This document shows positions 1 through 5,632 of a DNA stretch of 14,529 nucleotides, piece after piece. The stretch is from the NCBI GenBank assembly GCA_964651935.1, contig CAZYZM010000016.1, forward strand, positions 1-14,529, read 5' to 3'. Positions within the stretch are counted from its first letter, which is position 1. Every line of letters starts with the position of its first letter. Origin of the DNA: C7867-001 sp964651935 (GTDB taxonomy: Bacteria > Patescibacteriota > Minisyncoccia > Phycocordibacterales > Phycocordibacteraceae). Both the position numbers and the translations under genes were made by a program. The notes beneath the pieces were generated by a model. It saw only the letters and a list, made by a program, of their open reading frames with translations, made no database searches and had not been told where the DNA came from.

Positions 1-555
1 AAGCGGCAGAAAGGGGCGACGGATGCGGCGAAGGCGCGCGAATTCGCGAAGTTCTCCCGCCTCATATCCATAGAATCCAAGAAGGCGGGCGGCGACGTGA
101 ACTCCCCTGCCCTGGCCACGGCGATCAGCCGCGCGAAGGCTATCAATATGCCCAAGGACAGCATCGACCGCGCGGTGGCGAAGGGCACGAGCAAGGATGC
201 GGGCGACCTCGAACAGGTGAGTTATGAGTTCTACGGCCCGGCCGGCGTCGCCGTCATCGTCTCGGCACTTACCGACAACAAGAACCGCACGACGCAGGAG
301 GTGAAGCATCTCATCACGAAGAGCGGGTTCGATCTGGGCACGCCGGGAAGCGCCGCGTGGGCCTTCGCGAAGAATGCCGACGGCTCCCTTACGCCCAACG
401 AGCCGCTCATGGCGGTTTCTGGAAGCGACGAGGAGAAGCTCGCGCAGATCCTGGAAGCGCTCGACGAGCACGAGGATGTCCAGGACATCTGGACGAACGC
501 GAAAGGGTTCGCGTCGTCGCAGGAAGGCGAGGAGGACGGAGAGAGCGACGAATAG
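1..555 (+). CDS. yebC: YebC/TACO1-family protein, 5' end missing, domain-reduced
   Basis: The frame is open from base 1, so the gene starts outside the window; 184 residues are visible and only about a dozen N-terminal residues should be missing. Family hallmarks are the KGATDA-type start of the helical domain, KAKAINMPKDSIDRAVAKGT-like text at about residues 45-65, LTDNKNRT, and DLGTPGSAAWAF. YebC proteins were long annotated as transcriptional regulators; recent work on YebC/TACO1 supports a ribosome-associated role relieving stalls on proline-rich stretches. The usual length is about 240-250 residues. Here the segment between the GSAAWAF motif and the C-terminal LEALDEHEDVQDIWTN motif is only about 30 residues, so the inserted domain 3 of the known fold appears to be absent. 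The tail is acidic. It sits 3 nt upstream of ruvC, a common pairing, and is probably cotranscribed with it. Family identity is secure; the effect of the domain loss is unknown. Confidence 0.93.
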   Translation, partial: KRQKGATDAAKAREFAKFSRLISIESKKAGGDVNSPALATAISRAKAINMPKDSIDRAVAKGTSKDAGDLEQVSYEFYGPAGVAVIVSALTDNKNRTTQEVKHLITKSGFDLGTPGSAAWAFAKNADGSLTPNEPLMAVSGSDEEKLAQILEALDEHEDVQDIWTNAKGFASSQEGEEDGESDE

Positions 556-558
556 CGT

Positions 559-1032
559 ATGCGGGTACTCGGCATCGATCCTGGGTTCGACCGTCTCGGA
601 CTCGCGGTGCTCGAAGGAGACCCGAGCAGGCCGACGGTAGTATGGAGCGATTGCGTTACGCCGGAAAAGGGCGCGCCTGCGGCGCGCCTCGCCGCCGTTC
701 ATGAAGCAGTCTCTTCAGCTATTCTTCAGCACATGCCGGAGAAACTATCATTAGAGACGCTCTTTTTCAGCACGAACAAGAAGACGGCGCTTGCCGTCGC
801 CGAAGCCCGCGGCGCGATACTCGCCGCCGCGGGCGCGCACCGCATCCCTGTTTCCGAATACAGCCCGGCGCAGGTAAAGCTTGCGGTTACCGGGCACGGG
901 GCCGCGGACAAGAGCGCTATCGCGCGGATGATCCCTCATCTCGTGACGCTCCTTCCGCGAAAGCGATTGGACGACGAATTGGATGCGATAGCGGTCGGCA
1001 TAGCCGGCCTTGCCGACCGCAGCCGGGGATAG
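559..1032 (+). CDS. ruvC: Holliday junction resolvase RuvC
   Basis: A 157-residue RNase H-fold endonuclease that resolves Holliday junctions after RuvAB branch migration. All four catalytic acids are present: Asp7 in MRVLGIDPG, Glu66 in SLETLFF, and Asp139 and Asp142 in LDDELDAIAVGI. Other family blocks are FFSTNKKTALAVAEARGAIL at about 69-88 and EYSPAQVKLAVTGHGAADKS at about 100-119. The length is slightly below the usual 160-175. The ATG is 3 nt after the yebC stop, so the two are likely one transcript; the purine-rich GGAGAG at 538-543 is rather far to act as a Shine-Dalgarno. Neither ruvA nor ruvB lies in the window; in many bacteria they follow ruvC, but here an unrelated gene follows. 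Confidence 0.96.
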   Translation: MRVLGIDPGFDRLGLAVLEGDPSRPTVVWSDCVTPEKGAPAARLAAVHEAVSSAILQHMPEKLSLETLFFSTNKKTALAVAEARGAILAAAGAHRIPVSEYSPAQVKLAVTGHGAADKSAIARMIPHLVTLLPRKRLDDELDAIAVGIAGLADRSRG

Positions 1033-1065
1033 CGGGACGTAATCCACACCCGCCTCCGGCGCCGC

Positions 1066-1094
1066 TTGCAAAGAATCATAGGTCTGCTCAAATA
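1066..1094 (+). promoter_or_regulatory. Candidate promoter for the acidic small protein
   Basis: TTGCAA (1066-1071) and CAAATA (1089-1094) are separated by exactly 17 bp in the ruvC-to-next-gene spacer, which fits a housekeeping sigma-70 type promoter. It would start transcription near 1101 and give a leader of about 44 nt. The match is moderate. Confidence 0.4.
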
Positions 1095-1118
1095 GAGGAG
1101 CTTCCCTGCTAGCCTGGG

Positions 1119-1135
1119 AATTACAAACAGTAATT
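1119..1135. repeat. Small inverted repeat before the acidic gene
   Basis: AATTAC (1119-1124) and GTAATT (1130-1135) are perfect 6-bp arms around AAACA, ending 9 nt before the ATG of the acidic gene. It stands out as AT-rich in GC-rich DNA. It could be an operator or a small leader hairpin; no other evidence is available. Confidence 0.4.
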
Positions 1136-1144
1136 GAGCATCGT

Positions 1145-1330
1145 ATGGATGACATGCGTGACGACTTTGAAAACGAATTGGACGAGGACGAGACCGAAGA
1201 ATCAGGAGAGGACGACGAGCTCCTCGATGACGAGGATGATGACGACGGCGCGGACGACGATGACGAGGATGAGCAGCTCGACCAGTTCGGCCTTCATGTG
1301 GATGAAGAGGAGGAAGACTCCGAGCTTTAG
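1145..1330 (+). CDS. Extremely acidic 61-residue protein of unknown function
   Basis: I do not recognise a family. By hand count, 38 of 61 residues are Asp or Glu, with a single Arg (position 5) and one His (51). A nearly pure acidic run covers about residues 10-44, then a short less acidic patch (QLDQFGLHV, 44-52) and a second acidic run to the Leu end. The acidic codons mix GAC, GAT, GAG and GAA, so this is not a simple nucleotide repeat; selection on the protein is the simpler explanation. It has its own spacer of 112 nt upstream with a candidate promoter, and a strong hairpin 31 nt after its stop, so it looks like a single-gene unit. No good Shine-Dalgarno is seen. It may be a disordered polyanion that binds basic proteins, for example ribosomal or nucleic-acid-binding ones (inference). 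That it is a real gene is likely but not certain. Confidence 0.65.
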   Translation: MDDMRDDFENELDEDETEESGEDDELLDDEDDDDGADDDDEDEQLDQFGLHVDEEEEDSEL

Positions 1331-1361
1331 GTTCTAGTTCTTTGAAGAAGCAGTTCGTGTA

Positions 1362-1392
1362 ACGCGCGGCCCCGTAAAACGGGGCCGCGCGT
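1362..1392 (+). terminator. Strong GC-rich hairpin, terminator-like but without a T tract
   Basis: Perfect 13-bp stem: ACGCGCGGCCCCG (1362-1374), loop TAAAA, then the exact reverse complement at 1380-1392. It lies 31 nt after the acidic gene's stop and 31 nt before the ATG of the penicillin-binding protein. The bases that follow (GCTATCCTACC) contain no run of T, so it is not a classical intrinsic terminator. It may still stop polymerase or protect an mRNA 3' end. Confidence 0.65.
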
Positions 1393-1413
1393 GCTATCCT
1401 ACCTAGGTATACG
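1392..1413 (+). promoter_or_regulatory. Candidate promoter region of the penicillin-binding protein
   Basis: Two overlapping Pribnow-like options lie directly after the hairpin. One is an extended -10 form, TGC followed by TATCCT (1392-1400). The other is TATACG (1408-1413), preceded by GG as in other promoters of this window and only 10 nt before the ATG at 1424. No convincing -35 is possible because that position is occupied by the hairpin. Confidence 0.4.
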
Positions 1414-1423
1414 AAACGACGAT

Positions 1424-3655
1424 ATGGCGCGTACCAAGAAGACGAAACGTTCCGATGAATCGCTCCTGCACCGGCTCATACACACCGAGAGCATCTTCAT
1501 GCGCGGCGCGTACGTGCTTGCCGGGCTCATGTTCCTCGTCGTGGGCGTGAGCGTGCTCTGGGTCGCCTTCACGCCTATCCCTACGCTCAATTCCTTCGAT
1601 TCCCGCAAGGTCGCGGACTCGACGAAGATCTACGACCGCACCGGCACCACCATCCTGTACGACCTCAACCACAACATGAAGCGGCAGATCGTGCCGCTCT
1701 CCGAGATCTCTCCGAACCTCCAGCACGCGACCATCTCCATCGAGGACCAGCATTTCTACGAGCACGGGGGCATCAGCATCTCGGGCATCATACGCTCAGT
1801 CCTTACCGACATCGTGCGCATGTCCTATGCGCAGGGCGGTTCCACCATCACCCAGCAGGTGGTGAAGAATACCATCCTCACCGGCAAGAAAAGCATCATC
1901 CGCAAGATCCAGGAGTGGATCCTGGCTATCCGCTTCGAGCAGCGCTACACCAAGGACCAGATACTCGAGTTCTATTTCAACGTAACCCCGTACGGCGGGA
2001 CGCTCTACGGCGCCGAGGCGGCCAGCCGCGCATTCTTCGGCAAGGATGCGGGCGACCTCGATATCGCCGAAGCTGCGTACCTCGCCGCCATCCCGCAGCT
2101 TCCTACCTACTATTCCCCGTACGGCAATAACCGCGACGCGCTCGACGTGCGCAAGAATATCGTGCTCGACCGCATGCTCGAGAACGGCTACATAACGCAG
2201 GAAGAGCACGACGCGGCGAAGGCGGAAGACGTGGAGTTCAGCCGTCAGCAGACCAACTCCATCATCGCGCCGCATTTCGTCTTCTATCTCGAGCAGCAGC
2301 TCGAGGAGACCTACGGCCCTGATGTCGCGACGCAGGGTCTCACGGTCATATCCACCATCGACGTCGACCTGCAGAAGGAAGCCGATAGGATCGTGAACGA
2401 GTACGCGCTCAAGAACGAGAAGAATTTCAACGCGAGCAACGCGGCATTGGTCGCGGTAGACCCGAAGACGGGGCAGATCCTCGCCATGGTCGGCTCGCGC
2501 GACTACTTCGACACCTCCATCGACGGCAACTACAACGCCACGCTCGCGCTGCGCCAGCCGGGCTCCTCGTTCAAGCCCTTCGTCTATGCGACCGCGCTTG
2601 AGAAGGGCTATACCACCGATACGGCTATCTTCGACCTGCCGACGCAGTTCTCGACCGCCTGCGCGCCGAGCGACAACTTCAACGACGAGCCGCCCTGCTA
2701 TGCGCCGAAGAACTACGACGACAAGTTCCGCGGCCCGATGACCTTCACGACCGCGCTGGCGCAGTCTATAAACATCCCGGCAGTGAAGACGCTCTATCTC
2801 GCCGGCATCCCGAACGTGCTCACGCTCGCGAAGAATATGGGCCTTACCACGCTGGGCCAGCCTTCCGATTACGGCCTGTCGCTGGCGCTCGGCGCCGCCG
2901 AGGTGCGCCTGCTCGACCTCACGAGCGCATACGGCGCCTTCGCCAACGACGGCTCGCTCAACCCGCCGACCGGCATCCTCAAGGTTACGGACGCGCGCGG
3001 CCGCACGGCCGAAGAATACAAGCCTGAGCCGCGCCAGGTGGTCGATACCGATGTCGCCCGCGAGATGTCGTATATGCTCTCGAACAACGAGGCGCGCTTC
3101 CCTGAGTACCCGCCTGACAATCCCTTCCACTTCCCGGGCTATGACGTCGCGGCGAAGACGGGTACGACCAACGAATCGCGCGACGCCTGGACGGTCGGCT
3201 ATACCCCTACCATCGCTATCGGCGTGTGGGCCGGCAACAACGATAACTCGCCGATGGTGAAGGAGATCGCCGGCTATATCGTCGCCCCGATGTGGCACGA
3301 CGTGATGCAGTACGCGCTCGGCAAGTTCCCGCAGGAGTTCTTCACCGCGCCGCCGCCCATTCCTGACGACGTGCCGGGGGCGCTCCGCGGCCTCTACAGC
3401 GACGGCGTCGCCTTCCATGACATCCTCTACTGGGTCGACAAGGATAATCCGCGCAGCGGGGGTAATTCTATGAGCGACGGCCAGTTCCCCTACTGGGAGT
3501 ACCCCATCAACAACTTCATGTACGGCATCACCGGCTCTTCTACGAACGCGACCAGCACCGCGACCACGACCTCAGGCATCGACGGTCAGGATGAAGATTC
3601 TGACCGTGGAAACAATGATGACGACCGCGATAGGGGGCGGGATGAGGACGAGTAA
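1424..3655 (+). CDS. Class A penicillin-binding protein (GT51 glycosyltransferase plus transpeptidase)
   Basis: Bifunctional peptidoglycan synthase: it polymerises lipid II into glycan strands and cross-links the stem peptides outside the membrane. A basic cytoplasmic N-terminus leads to one membrane anchor at about residues 28-50. The GT51 domain (about 65-270) has IEDQHFYEHGG (catalytic Glu107), GGSTITQQ (138-145) and the RKIQE motif. The transpeptidase domain has SSFK with nucleophile Ser381, SIN at 448-450 and KTGT at 578-581. All key residues are intact at 743 residues. Two cysteines in the outer domain (413 and 425) could form a disulfide. The tail (about 705-743) is Ser/Thr-rich and then alternates Asp and Arg. 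The ATG at 1424 was chosen because the longer GTG start at 1391 lies inside the hairpin. No Shine-Dalgarno is visible. Peptidoglycan synthesis is expected even in reduced Patescibacteria. Confidence 0.97.
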   Translation: MARTKKTKRSDESLLHRLIHTESIFMRGAYVLAGLMFLVVGVSVLWVAFTPIPTLNSFDSRKVADSTKIYDRTGTTILYDLNHNMKRQIVPLSEISPNLQHATISIEDQHFYEHGGISISGIIRSVLTDIVRMSYAQGGSTITQQVVKNTILTGKKSIIRKIQEWILAIRFEQRYTKDQILEFYFNVTPYGGTLYGAEAASRAFFGKDAGDLDIAEAAYLAAIPQLPTYYSPYGNNRDALDVRKNIVLDRMLENGYITQEEHDAAKAEDVEFSRQQTNSIIAPHFVFYLEQQLEETYGPDVATQGLTVISTIDVDLQKEADRIVNEYALKNEKNFNASNAALVAVDPKTGQILAMVGSRDYFDTSIDGNYNATLALRQPGSSFKPFVYATALEKGYTTDTAIFDLPTQFSTACAPSDNFNDEPPCYAPKNYDDKFRGPMTFTTALAQSINIPAVKTLYLAGIPNVLTLAKNMGLTTLGQPSDYGLSLALGAAEVRLLDLTSAYGAFANDGSLNPPTGILKVTDARGRTAEEYKPEPRQVVDTDVAREMSYMLSNNEARFPEYPPDNPFHFPGYDVAAKTGTTNESRDAWTVGYTPTIAIGVWAGNNDNSPMVKEIAGYIVAPMWHDVMQYALGKFPQEFFTAPPPIPDDVPGALRGLYSDGVAFHDILYWVDKDNPRSGGNSMSDGQFPYWEYPINNFMYGITGSSTNATSTATTTSGIDGQDEDSDRGNNDDDRDRGRDEDE

Positions 3656-3657
3656 GG

Positions 3658-3663
3658 TACTAT
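3658..3663 (+). promoter_or_regulatory. Pribnow-like TACTAT 6 nt before a start codon
   Basis: GG-TACTAT begins 3 nt after the penicillin-binding protein stop and ends 6 nt before the ATG of the GFA-family gene. A transcript from this -10 would begin at or next to the A of the ATG, i.e. be leaderless. No Shine-Dalgarno is present in the gap (GCCGGT). Confidence 0.4.
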
Positions 3664-3669
3664 GCCGGT

Positions 3670-4020
3670 ATGAAACATGCAGGAGGATGCCATTGCGGCG
3701 CGGTATCGTACGAGGTTGAAATCGACCTGGAAAAGGACGTGCTCTCGTGCAATTGTTCGCACTGTCAGATGAAGGGATTCCTGCTCTCTTTCGTGCCTGC
3801 AGGCAGCTTCTGCCTTCTTTCAGGCGAGGAGAATCTTACCGAGTACCGTTTCAATACCGGGCGTATCGCGCACCTTTTCTGCGCGACCTGCGGTGTCGAA
3901 TCGTTCGCGCGCGGCAAGGATGCGGAAGGAAACGATACGATCGCGATAAACGCGCGCTGCCTCGAAGGCGTCGATCCTGAAGAACTTACCGTACAGAAGG
4001 TGAACGGAAGGGATTTCTAG
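3670..4020 (+). CDS. GFA/CENP-V family zinc protein
   Basis: A 116-residue protein with the cysteine pattern of the GFA family (glutathione-dependent formaldehyde-activating enzyme, also called the CENP-V fold). Cys7-x-Cys9 (GCHCGAV) with Cys71-x-x-Cys74 (FCATCG) should form the structural zinc site, and Cys27-x-Cys29-x-x-Cys32 (CNCSHC) the second metal site. Family members are often annotated as glutathione-adduct lyases, but substrates of most bacterial members are unknown, and glutathione synthesis is not expected in a reduced Patescibacterium, so formaldehyde chemistry should not be assumed. The gene lies 14 nt after the penicillin-binding protein and faces the DciA-like gene, with 3 nt between the stops. 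Its start lacks a Shine-Dalgarno and is preceded closely by TACTAT. Confidence 0.85.
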   Translation: MKHAGGCHCGAVSYEVEIDLEKDVLSCNCSHCQMKGFLLSFVPAGSFCLLSGEENLTEYRFNTGRIAHLFCATCGVESFARGKDAEGNDTIAINARCLEGVDPEELTVQKVNGRDF

Positions 4021-4023
4021 AAG

Positions 4024-4278
4024 CTATCTCACCATCTGTGCAGGGATTCCCTGCTTCTCGAGCGATTCAAGCAGCTCCTTCTGGCGTACCTGAAGGGCCG
4101 ACCTGACCACCGGCGCTACGGCGACCGTCACGATACTGTCCTTGAACGTTATCTGCTTCGGCTCCACAGGGATGCCGAGGTTTTTCGTAAGGGTCTCTGC
4201 GATGAGATGCCTATCGGCTGATTCCTTGAGACCGGGAATGGGCAGCCGCGCGATGAGATCCTTGAGGCTGATTTCCAT
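4024..4278 (-). CDS. Small DciA/DUF721-like protein
   Basis: An 84-residue protein 11 nt downstream of dnaN on the same strand, so almost certainly in the dnaN transcript. The middle (ITFKDSIVTVAVAPVVRSAL followed by QVRQKELLESLEKQGI) has the strand-strand-helix pattern of the KH-like DciA domain: a short strand, a VxV strand, then a helix ending in ELLxxL. DciA helps load the replicative helicase DnaB in bacteria that lack DnaC or DnaI, and DUF721 genes are often found near dnaA, dnaN and recF. The N-terminus (MEISLKDLIARL) is a short helix. It is shorter than typical DciA (about 100-160 residues). The call rests on fold pattern and context, not on a strong motif; it may instead be an unrelated small protein. 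Confidence 0.5.
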   Translation of the reverse strand: MEISLKDLIARLPIPGLKESADRHLIAETLTKNLGIPVEPKQITFKDSIVTVAVAPVVRSALQVRQKELLESLEKQGIPAQMVR

Positions 4279-4289
4279 GCTTGCTGGGC

Positions 4290-5390
4290 TTACTGGTTCA
4301 TCGGCATCACGAGGTAGAGGAAGGTGGCGTCCCCTACTCCTCGGATGATGAGCGGCCGGCCGATGCCGGCGGAAGAAAGGCTCATCTGCTCTGCGGTGAT
4401 CATCGACAGCGGCGCCTGAAGGTACCGGTGGTTGAAAGAGAGTTCGACAGACTCGCCTTGGAGCGACGCCGGCACGGTCTCGTTCGTCTCGCCGATATCG
4501 CTGTTGCGTGCGGAAAACTCAATCTTGTTTTCCTTTGCGTGGAAATTAAGCCGTATCTTCTGGAACGAGTCGGAAAATACCGACGTGCGCTTCAAGGCCG
4601 CTTCGAAATCCTTGCGGAGGAGGGTCGCTTCTGCGCTGAAGCTCTTAGGGATTATCTGCGCGTAATCAGGGTAATTGATGGTTACGAGCCTGGTCGTAAC
4701 AATACCGTCCTTCCACGAGAACGCGCATTGGTGCTCATCTACCAGTACCTCGATGTCGTCATCCGGAAGAGTCTGCATGATATCGGTGGCATTCTTCGCG
4801 GGAATAAGGATGGAGAACGGCGGAACCGTACCGGAAACAGATACCCGCTTCTCTGCCAGACGGAACGAATCGGTCGCTACCGCCTTCACGAAACCGCCTT
4901 CCGCGGAAAGAAGGACGCTGCCGAGTTCAGGACGGACCGTGGAAGGCGACGCGAAGCTCGCGACGGTGAGTATGAGCGACTTCAGGAAGGTGCCTGGAAG
5001 CGAGAATTTGGCCGTAGGAGCGTCCGGAAACGGCAATGTAGGGAAATCCTCGTACGGGAGGGTCTTGAGCGTGCTCTTACCGTTAGGAGAGCGCAGGACG
5101 ACCGTATCGCCGGTATGCTCGAGCGTAACCGTTCCCGTACCGGTGAACGAGTTCGTTATCTCCCGCAGCGTTGCTGCAGGCAGGGCGACCACCCCAGGCT
5201 CTTGGATGGTTCCTGAGACCTTGAAATCTATTCCGGTCTCAAGGTTCGTCGCGCGCAGCTTCACCCCGTCGTCCCCCGCGACGAGCGCGATGCCCGCGAG
5301 CACTGGAAGCGTCGCCGAACGTCGCTCCGCGAAGCGCGACACGCGGTTCACCGCTTCGCTGAATTCTTTCTTTTCTAAAATTATGATCAT
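4290..5390 (-). CDS. dnaN: DNA polymerase III beta sliding clamp
   Basis: The ring clamp that tethers the replicative polymerase to DNA. The 366-residue length matches the three-domain family. It begins MIIILEKKEFSEAVNRVSRF, in register with the family's usual start, and ends YLVMPMNQ, matching the conserved C-terminal LVMPMR-type strand. Other recognisable blocks are LPVLAGIALVA and ELSFNHRYL (the usual FN..YL motif). An ATG two codons upstream (5396) is also in frame; I prefer 5390 because it gives the family-like N-terminus and the upstream ATG overlaps an AT-rich TAA-repeat tract. dnaN follows dnaA across the origin-like spacer and is followed by the DciA-like gene. No Shine-Dalgarno is seen. 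Confidence 0.97.
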   Translation of the reverse strand: MIIILEKKEFSEAVNRVSRFAERRSATLPVLAGIALVAGDDGVKLRATNLETGIDFKVSGTIQEPGVVALPAATLREITNSFTGTGTVTLEHTGDTVVLRSPNGKSTLKTLPYEDFPTLPFPDAPTAKFSLPGTFLKSLILTVASFASPSTVRPELGSVLLSAEGGFVKAVATDSFRLAEKRVSVSGTVPPFSILIPAKNATDIMQTLPDDDIEVLVDEHQCAFSWKDGIVTTRLVTINYPDYAQIIPKSFSAEATLLRKDFEAALKRTSVFSDSFQKIRLNFHAKENKIEFSARNSDIGETNETVPASLQGESVELSFNHRYLQAPLSMITAEQMSLSSAGIGRPLIIRGVGDATFLYLVMPMNQ

Positions 5391-5438
5391 ACTCATTATT
5401 ATTAGGGGTGTTGGTACTGGGGAAAGAGCGATATCACT

Positions 5439-5466
5439 AGTATATACGCTACGAATACGAAGTCAT
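5439..5466 (-). promoter_or_regulatory. Candidate dnaN promoter
   Basis: On the minus strand ATGACT (5466-5461) and TATACT (5444-5439) are 16 bp apart, giving a start near 5432 and a leader of about 40 nt to dnaN. The TATACT hexamer recurs before other genes in the window. Confidence 0.4.
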
Positions 5467-5477
5467 ATCTACGAATA
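5449..5477 (+). repeat. 9-bp direct repeat with 20-bp period in the origin region
   Basis: CTACGAATA occurs at 5449-5457 and again at 5469-5477, on the same face of the helix (two turns apart). It overlaps the candidate dnaN promoter and could be a protein-binding site pair. Confidence 0.5.
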
Positions 5478-5530
5478 TCCTGATGAGAACCTGAAGAGAA
5501 GCTGTGGGGAAAATAAGGGGTATATAAAGA

Positions 5531-5560
5531 CGTGGGGAAAACCGTATAGTTTTCCCCACG
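5531..5560. repeat. Perfect palindrome made of two DnaA-box-like repeats
   Basis: CGTGGGGAAAAC (5531-5542) and its exact reverse complement (5549-5560) flank CGTATA. Each arm contains one TTTTCCCCA-type box, so this is a head-to-head box pair. It lies about 73 nt after the dnaA stop in the direction of dnaA transcription and could alternatively be the dnaA terminator, but no clear T run follows. Confidence 0.75.
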
Positions 5561-5632
5561 ATTCCCATTCATATATCCGACCGTTAATCCCCAGTTTCCC
5601 CCACGATATCCCCAGAGTTTTCCCTCGTGCGC

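Larger units (their letters stand above)
5397..5632. other. Candidate chromosomal replication origin (oriC) between dnaA and dnaN
   Basis: A gene-free region in the dnaA-dnaN spacer, a classic origin position. It holds repeated boxes of the form TTTTCCCCA, 7/9 to E. coli TTATCCACA: minus-strand copies end in 5503-5513 and 5531-5541, and a plus copy is at 5550-5560. Related forms are TTTCCCCCA (5595-5603), TAATCCCCA (5585-5593), ATATCCCCA (5606-5614), GTTTTCCCTCG (5617-5627) and minus-strand CTTTCCCCAG (5417-5426). AT-rich stretches occur at 5434-5480 and 5511-5530. Next to dnaN the minus strand reads CACCCC then TAATAATAA, like a GC cluster followed by DnaA-trios. No perfect DnaA box exists here. 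Origin function is inferred from context and box clustering. Confidence 0.72.

Noticed and set aside
1134..1337. Alternative frame over the acidic gene rich in Thr, Met and Ser
   Set aside because: It needs a TTG start and is the expected shadow of Asp/Glu codons.
1391..1423. Upstream GTG start for the penicillin-binding protein
   Set aside because: It lies in the last bases of the hairpin and in the promoter-like region; the ATG at 1424 gives the usual basic N-terminus before the membrane anchor.
1796..3418. A 540-codon open frame on the minus strand opposite the penicillin-binding protein
   Set aside because: Its translation is low-complexity and Arg/Val/Glu-rich, typical of the antisense of GC-rich DNA, while the plus strand has all catalytic motifs.
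4281..5216. A 311-codon plus-strand open frame opposite dnaN
   Set aside because: Arg-rich antisense of a clear dnaN gene, with no recognisable motif.
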